Of a DNA stretch of 64,000 bases, positions 59,534 through 64,000 are shown piece after piece. The notes under the pieces were generated by a model. That model searched no databases. It was not told where the DNA came from and was given only the letters and a program-made list of their open reading frames with translations. The translations under genes and the position numbers were made by a program. The stretch is from Arthrobacter sp. ZGTC412 (GTDB lineage: Bacteria; Actinomycetota; Actinomycetes; Actinomycetales; Micrococcaceae), in NCBI RefSeq assembly GCF_002929215.1, contig NZ_PJII01000001.1, positions 616,951-680,950 of the forward strand. Reading direction: 5' to 3'. Position 1 is the stretch's first letter; every line of letters starts with the position of its first letter.

Positions 59534-61303
59534 TCAAGCACAGGCCGGTTCGCCGCCCGCGTTTGCGTCCAGCCATTCCTTGAGGAGCGGCGCGGGCAGC
59601 GGCCGTGCGAAGTGGTACCCCTGGGCGAGGTCGCAGCCCATGGCCTTGAGCGTATGAGCCTGGCCGGGGGTTTCCACGCCTTCGGCGACGGCCCGGATGC
59701 CCACCGCGTGCGCCAGGTCAATGCAGCTGCCCACAATGGCTGAATCTCCGGAGTCCGACCCCAGTCCGTTGATGAAGGACTGGTCAATTTTCAGTTCGTC
59801 GATGGGGAACTTTTTCAGGTAGGTCAGGCTGGAGTACCCTGTGCCGAAGTCGTCAACAGCGAGTCCGACGCCCAGGTTCTTGAGGGCCGTCAGCGATTCG
59901 AGGGCGGCAGCAGGATCGGCCATGAGGGCGGTTTCGGTGATTTCCAGCAGCAGGAGCGCCGGGTCGATACTCCTCAGCCGGAGGGCAGCTTCCACCATCG
60001 GCACCAACTCGGGGTCATTGAGCTGGCGGGCAGATAGGTTGACAGCAAATTCAAGGCTCGCGCCGCCGGGGCCCTCCCCTCGCCAGTTGTCAGCCTGCTT
60101 GAGTGTTTCGCCAAGGACCCACGCGCCCAGGGGCCGCACCAGTCCCGACTCCTCCGCCATGGTGATGAACTCTGACGGCGGCAGCAACCCGCGGGTGGGG
60201 TGCTGCCATCTGACCAGCGCCTCCACCCCGCTCGTGCGCCAGGTGCGCAGGTCTATCCGGGGCTGGTAGTGCACGCGGAGGGCACCTTCCCTGATTCCGC
60301 TGCGGAGTTCGCCCAGGGCGCGGAGCCGGTCCACGGTGGGATCCGATTCCGCGGGCTCATGCAGTTCCCAGCGACTGCGTCCCAGTTCTTTTGCCCGGTA
60401 CATGGCGATGTCCGCGCGGCGGATGAGGTCTTCAAGGGTTTCCCCGGCATTCTTCGCCACAGCCACTCCGATGCTCGCGGACGTGACAATTTCCAGGCCT
60501 TCGATCTGCATGGGTGTCTTGAGGACCTCCAGAAGCCCGGCTGCGAGTCCGGTGGCTTCCGTCGGGCCGGCAAAGGCATCCACCACAACGAACTCGTCGC
60601 CGGAAAGCCGGGCCACAGTATTTGTTCCTGCCGCCGCCGACAACAGGCGCTGCGCCACGGAGACCAGCAGCTCGTCCCCCGCCGCGTGCCCCAGGCTGTC
60701 ATTGACGGCCTTGAAATGGTCGAGGTCGATAAAGAGGACGGCCAGCCTGTCCGCTCCGGCACTGCCGCCGGCGAGCTGCTGGTCCAGCTCCGACTTCAGG
60801 CCCGCCCTGTTGGGCAGGCCTGTAAGGGCATCGTGCAGGGCGAGGTGCTGCAGTTCCTTCTCGGCCTCGGCGCGCCGGGCCTCGGATTCCTCGGCTGCCC
60901 GGAGGGCGGCCACCAGTTCCTGTTCGTACATCCGGCGTTCGTGCGCGCTGAAGATAATCACCCGGACGACGGCGGGCTCCCCATCCGAGGCCGGGGACCG
61001 TGACGCCGAGAGCAGCGCTGCCCGGCGCTCGCCCTTTGCGCCGACGATTTCGACCGCGATTTCGGACACGGCACCGGTGATGCCCAGCTGCGGGATGCAG
61101 TGGGTTGAGTACAGGATCTGGTCGCCGATAGGCATCAGGGACTGTAGTTGGGACCCGAGCAGGTGGGAGCGGCCGTAACCGGTCCAGCTCACGAAAGTGT
61201 CATTGACCGCGGTAATGCGTCCGCCGTCGTCCGTCATCAGGTAGCCGCAGGGTGCCTGGTTGAACAGCGCCTCGAAGTGGCCCCGGCCAGGGGTGTCTGT
61301 CAC
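59534..61303 (-). CDS. PAS-GGDEF-EAL cyclic-di-GMP signalling protein
   Basis: A 589-aa protein. A PAS domain occupies about 8-118 (FNQAPCGYLMTDDGGRITAV), then a coiled coil at about 123-152. The GGDEF domain follows (about 153-312), with its active-site loop as RLSGDEFVV at 232-240. The EAL domain (about 330-580) has EALVRW, NLSARQL, EITETALM, DDFGTGYSSL and the KIDQSFI lysine, all intact. It could make and degrade c-di-GMP; SGDEF variants can be active, so the balance is unknown. The GTG start overlaps the RsbQ-like stop by 4 bp, tying its PAS domain to that hydrolase. Confidence 0.92.
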   Translation of the reverse strand: MTDTPGRGHFEALFNQAPCGYLMTDDGGRITAVNDTFVSWTGYGRSHLLGSQLQSLMPIGDQILYSTHCIPQLGITGAVSEIAVEIVGAKGERRAALLSASRSPASDGEPAVVRVIIFSAHERRMYEQELVAALRAAEESEARRAEAEKELQHLALHDALTGLPNRAGLKSELDQQLAGGSAGADRLAVLFIDLDHFKAVNDSLGHAAGDELLVSVAQRLLSAAAGTNTVARLSGDEFVVVDAFAGPTEATGLAAGLLEVLKTPMQIEGLEIVTSASIGVAVAKNAGETLEDLIRRADIAMYRAKELGRSRWELHEPAESDPTVDRLRALGELRSGIREGALRVHYQPRIDLRTWRTSGVEALVRWQHPTRGLLPPSEFITMAEESGLVRPLGAWVLGETLKQADNWRGEGPGGASLEFAVNLSARQLNDPELVPMVEAALRLRSIDPALLLLEITETALMADPAAALESLTALKNLGVGLAVDDFGTGYSSLTYLKKFPIDELKIDQSFINGLGSDSGDSAIVGSCIDLAHAVGIRAVAEGVETPGQAHTLKAMGCDLAQGYHFARPLPAPLLKEWLDANAGGEPACA

Positions 61304-62136
61304 GGGCTGAACGCCAAATATTGCAGGATCGCCTCAGCCGTGGCCTTCGGTGCACTGACATGCGGGCAGTGGCCCGTGGCCTGCAGCTGCACCAGGGAGC
61401 TGCGTTCCAGGTGCTGGTGCACGTAGGTGCCCACCTCCGGCGGCGCGAGCAGGTCATCGGAACACTGCAGGATCAGGCAGTCGGTGGGCACTCTTCCGAG
61501 TACCTGCCGGGTGTCCGAAAGAAAGGTGACTCGGGCAAAGTGCCGGGCGATGGACGGATTGGTCCGGCAGAAGCTGCTCCGGAGTTCCTCCGAGAGCTCC
61601 GGAGTCTCCGGGTTGCCCATCGCCATCGGCGCCAGCGCTTCGGCCCAAGCAAAGTAGTTGCTGTCCAGGGATGCCAGCAGGCCCTCGATGTCCTCCTGCG
61701 AGAACCCGCCCACGTAGCCGTCGGCGGAGTCGTTCGTGTAGCGCGGAGACGGGGCAACCAGGATGAGCCTGGAGAACTGCTCGGGTTCCTGGATTGCTGC
61801 GATCACCGCGATCATCGCACTGACGCTGTGGGCCACAAGGATGACGTCTTTCAACTGCAGGCTCTCGCAGATCTCCAGCAGGTCCGCCGCGTAGCCGTTC
61901 AGGGACCCGTACTTCTCCCTGTCGTAGGCATCCACGTCAGAGTGGCCTGCTCCCACGTGGTCAAAGAGCACCAGCCGGTAATCGTCCGCGAAGTACGGCA
62001 GCAGCCTCCGCCACATGTCCTGGTCGCAGCCGTAGCCGTGGGCGAACATCATCACCGGCCCGTCAGCCCGCCCGGATACCGTCACGTTGTTCCGGCGGAT
62101 CACCGTGGAAACCGCTGCAGTTGCTGCTTCGACCAT
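61300..62136 (-). CDS. RsbQ-like alpha/beta hydrolase
   Basis: A 278-aa hydrolase of the RsbQ/D14/KAI2 family. The nucleophile Ser104 lies in LVAHSVSAMIA, the acid in LQCSDDLLAP and the histidine in GHCPHVSAP; FDHVGAGHSD and the MFAHGYGCDQDMWR opening are typical. In Bacillus, RsbQ is needed for the PAS domain of the phosphatase RsbP to sense energy stress, probably by providing a small hydrophobic ligand. Here the coupled partner is a PAS-GGDEF-EAL protein, so the output may be c-di-GMP. A 16-bp palindrome lies 64 bp upstream. Confidence 0.9.
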   Translation of the reverse strand: MVEAATAAVSTVIRRNNVTVSGRADGPVMMFAHGYGCDQDMWRRLLPYFADDYRLVLFDHVGAGHSDVDAYDREKYGSLNGYAADLLEICESLQLKDVILVAHSVSAMIAVIAAIQEPEQFSRLILVAPSPRYTNDSADGYVGGFSQEDIEGLLASLDSNYFAWAEALAPMAMGNPETPELSEELRSSFCRTNPSIARHFARVTFLSDTRQVLGRVPTDCLILQCSDDLLAPPEVGTYVHQHLERSSLVQLQATGHCPHVSAPKATAEAILQYLAFSP

Positions 62137-62199
62137 TTTTCACTGACCCCTATGTAGGGTGACGTTGTCTTGCCTCAGATACTAGTGGCGGACGGATCC

Positions 62200-62215
62200 G
62201 GAATCCTAGGATTCC
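62200..62215. promoter_or_regulatory. 16-bp palindrome GGAATCCTAGGATTCC
   Basis: A perfect palindrome 64 bp before the rsbQ-like start. It is a candidate operator for the stress-signalling unit, or a short hairpin. Confidence 0.5.
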
Positions 62216-62305
62216 CGCAGGCTGGACCTGCGCCGCTGTGCTCGGTCCTCAACACATTCCAACTGGTTCTTGGGCCGGAGCCGAAAAGGGTGATCACACG
62301 CCGAG

Positions 62306-62346
62306 GGCCCGGCGGCGAAACCGTGTGTGGGTTTCGCTGCCGGACC
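62306..62346 (-). terminator. hairpin downstream of the surface protein gene
   Basis: GGCCCGGCGGCGAAACC pairs with GGTTTCGCTGCCGGACC with two mismatches around a 7-nt loop. It is about 155 nt past the surface-protein stop on the minus strand; a CCCTTTT tract follows 20 nt later. Confidence 0.55.
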
Positions 62347-62500
62347 ATCGGCCACAAGGACATGTGTGCTGATGACATGTTTGGTGTGTTTGGTGTGGTG
62401 TGTCGGTTTTGTGTTGTGTGGGGTCCTCCCTCCGCTCAGCCTGCTTGGTGCAGCCGCTTCAGGCGCATGGTGCAGGCACGGTCAGCAACCGTTCGGTGTC

Positions 62501-64000
62501 CTAGGAGACCTTGCGCTTGCGGAGCATCAGGAGGATTCCTGCGGCCAGGAGCAGCAGGGCAAGCGGGACCAGGGAGGCGTCCACGCCGGTGTTGGCCAGG
62601 GCCTTGGCGCCCTGGGTGGTGCCTGCCTGGGCGGGGGTGCTGCGGACGGTGGTGTCCGGGGCGATGGCGCCGCTCACTGCGGTGGAAGCGGCCGGTGCTG
62701 CGGAGAAGCCGCCGGTGGCTGCGGTGCCGGAGTCAGAACCGTTGCCAATGTCGGTGCCCGTGCCGGGGCCGGGGGTGTTTGTGCCCGGGGTGTTGGTTCC
62801 GGGGGTGTTGGTGTCGGGGTCTTCGGTGCCGGTGCCTCCCGTGTTGCCGTCACCGGGGGTTTCGGTGCCCGGGGTTTCCGTGCCGGGGGTTTCGGTGCCG
62901 GGTGTGCCGGTGCCGGGGTTCTCCGTGCCATTGCTGTCACTGCCCAGGCCCAGGCCCAGATCCAGGTCCAGGTCGGCAACCACTCCACCGGTGTTACCGC
63001 CGGTGCTGCCGGTGCCAATACCGACCACTGCATCTACTACGGCGCTGAGTCCGCCGGTGGTTCCACCGGTACCACTGCCGCCAAGATTAACGCCGACGAC
63101 TGCATCAACCAGTGCGTCGGCTCCACCGGTGGTGACCCCATCAGCAGCGCCGTTGGTGCCGCCGAGGCTGACGTCCACAAGCGCGTCCAGACCGTCGGTG
63201 GTGACCCCATCAGCAGCGCCGTTGGTGCCGCCGAGGCTGACGTCCACAAGCGCGTCCAGACCCTCCGTGCTGACCCCATTCGTGGTGCCGTTGGTGCCGC
63301 CGAGGCTGACGTCCACAAGCGCATCCAGACTGTCGGTGGTGACCCCATTCGTGGTGCCGTTGGTGCCGCCGAGGCTGACGTCCACAAGCGCATCCAGACT
63401 GTCGGTGGTGACCCCATTCGTGGTGCCGTTGGTGCCGCCGAGGCTGACGTCCACAAGCGCATCCAGACTGTCGGTGGTGACCCCATTCGTGGCGCCCTTG
63501 GTGCCACCAAGGTTAACCACGACGTCCGCGGCGGCTGCCAGGTCGGTCGCGGCCGGGGCAGGTGCGCCGGTAACGGTGTTGCCCACACCGAGGTCCACGA
63601 CAGCGGCCGCGGCGAGATCCGGGGTGGTGGTCTGGCCGGTCCCGTTTCCAAGGTCAACCGCGACGTCTGCGGCAACTGCCAGGTCGGTTACGGCCGGGGC
63701 AGGTGCGCCGGTGACGGTGTTGCCCACACCGAGGTCCACGACAGCTGCCGCGGCGAGCTCCGGGGTGGTGGCCTGGCCGGTCCCGTTTCCAAGGTCAACC
63801 ACGACGTCCGCGGCAATTGCCAGGTCGGTGGCGGCCGGGGCCGGCGTGCCGGTGACGGTGTTGCCCAGACCGAGCTCCACGACAGCGGCCGCGGCGAGCT
63901 CCGGGCTGGTGGCCTGGCCGGTGCCGGTGACGGCTCCGAGGTCCACTGCGGCGTTGACTACGGCGGCGACGGCCGTTGACTCCGACGGCGTTGGGCCACC
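62501..64000 (-). CDS. LAxTG-anchored repetitive surface protein, 5' end beyond the right edge
   Basis: At least 499 aa; the frame is open to the window end, so signal peptide and N-terminus are missing. From the visible N side: two and a half units of 47 aa (marked NTVTG.PAPA.TDLA.AADV). Then come about eight 23-aa units (SLGGTNGTTNGVTTDSLDAL), five of them nearly identical 69-bp DNA copies. A Thr/Pro/Gly wall-spanning stretch (GTETPGTETP, GTNTPG) follows. The C-terminus has LANTG (62585-62599), a hydrophobic helix and RKRKVS. LAxTG is the class E sortase motif of high-GC actinobacteria, so it is probably cell-wall linked. Function may be adhesion or aerial surface coat. Confidence 0.85.
   Translation of the reverse strand, partial: GGPTPSESTAVAAVVNAAVDLGAVTGTGQATSPELAAAAVVELGLGNTVTGTPAPAATDLAIAADVVVDLGNGTGQATTPELAAAAVVDLGVGNTVTGAPAPAVTDLAVAADVAVDLGNGTGQTTTPDLAAAAVVDLGVGNTVTGAPAPAATDLAAAADVVVNLGGTKGATNGVTTDSLDALVDVSLGGTNGTTNGVTTDSLDALVDVSLGGTNGTTNGVTTDSLDALVDVSLGGTNGTTNGVSTEGLDALVDVSLGGTNGAADGVTTDGLDALVDVSLGGTNGAADGVTTGGADALVDAVVGVNLGGSGTGGTTGGLSAVVDAVVGIGTGSTGGNTGGVVADLDLDLGLGLGSDSNGTENPGTGTPGTETPGTETPGTETPGDGNTGGTGTEDPDTNTPGTNTPGTNTPGPGTGTDIGNGSDSGTAATGGFSAAPAASTAVSGAIAPDTTVRSTPAQAGTTQGAKALANTGVDASLVPLALLLLAAGILLMLRKRKVS
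63133..63515 (-). repeat. coding tandem repeats, 69-bp unit
   Basis: The block GACGTCCACAAGCGC recurs at about 63170, 63239, 63308, 63377 and 63446, exactly 69 bp apart. Diverged copies flank the array. It lies in frame inside the surface protein gene. Confidence 0.92.

Larger units (their letters stand above)
62137..62500. other. intergenic region between rsbQ-like gene and surface protein
   Basis: No gene is seen. It contains the palindrome at 62200-62215, the hairpin at 62306-62346 and, from about 62350 to 62425, a strongly G/T-rich stretch on the plus strand. The promoter of the rsbQ-like unit must lie between 62137 and 62230. Confidence 0.45.

Noticed and set aside
63133-63515. Regularly spaced near-identical 69-bp blocks resembling a CRISPR-like array.
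   Set aside because: There are no unique spacers; the whole unit repeats and is in frame with a surface protein.
62327-63979. A 550-codon plus-strand frame with striking repeats opposite the surface protein.
   Set aside because: The repeats are the mirror of the 69-bp coding repeats on the minus strand, which ends in a proper LANTG anchor. There is no signal peptide or ribosome site on the plus strand.
1-64000. tRNA or rRNA genes, intact insertion sequences, prophage genes.
   Set aside because: I looked for T-loop-like sequences, transposase motifs and phage modules on both strands and found none I could support.

Overview
The window is a high-GC actinobacterial chromosome segment. Protein content points to Micrococcaceae, most likely Arthrobacter or Pseudarthrobacter: a menaquinone pathway, an APS-reductase sulfate assimilation operon, PhoX with a long Cys-rich leader, DUF1206 proteins, a LAxTG-type sortase anchor, frequent GTG starts and 4-bp ATGA/GTGA overlaps. 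The genus is an inference. I saw no tRNA, rRNA, CRISPR array, intact insertion sequence or prophage. Both ends cut through genes.

Layout. 1-0.63 kb: a small ORF overlapping a TPR-like gene that runs off the left edge. 0.95-5.5 kb: GABA/putrescine catabolism (gabT, gamma-aminobutyraldehyde dehydrogenase) with a divergent PucR regulator. 5.6-13.9 kb: CYTH-CHAD protein, CynX-type MFS permease with a GntR regulator, AI-2E-family exporter, small membrane proteins, DUF1206 protein and a catalase-like/SRPBCC fusion. 14.0-31.1 kb: sulfur assimilation. It holds FprA-type reductase, a two-domain siroheme synthase, a sulfonate-type ABC transporter, and the operon sir-cysH-cysD-cysN with cbiX. Interspersed are a secreted repeat protein, a histidine-less Hpt protein, a glycerophosphodiesterase and RtcB. 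Three of the sulfur transcription units share a 16-bp upstream box not explained by any gene.

31.2-33.2 kb: TRIC-type channel, SMI1-like acidic protein and an AbiEi/DUF559 protein. 33.65-48.9 kb: menaquinone biosynthesis (polyprenyl synthase, geranylgeranyl-reductase-like oxidoreductase, menG, menF, menD, menC), interrupted by a polar amino-acid ABC transporter, an aminotransferase with a VOC protein, and PhoX. 48.9-50.8 kb: ArsR with an AHSA1-type SRPBCC protein, and a PAP2 phosphatase. 50.8-57 kb: an orphan NAGGN-type amidotransferase, a decayed gene, a gamma-glutamyl-GABA hydrolase-like protein, a nitrilase-superfamily amidase, a C-rich-loop structured intergenic region that may encode an RNA, an LssY_C protein and a lipase. 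57-64 kb: an MFS exporter, two small unknowns (one STAS-like), a translationally coupled RsbQ-like hydrolase and PAS-GGDEF-EAL protein, and a LAxTG-anchored repeat surface protein running off the right edge.

The main coherent systems are sulfate to sulfide plus siroheme supply, and menaquinone synthesis. The least explained elements are the shared sulfur box, the structured region at 54.8-55.3 kb, and the RsbQ/PAS-GGDEF-EAL pair beside a STAS-like protein.
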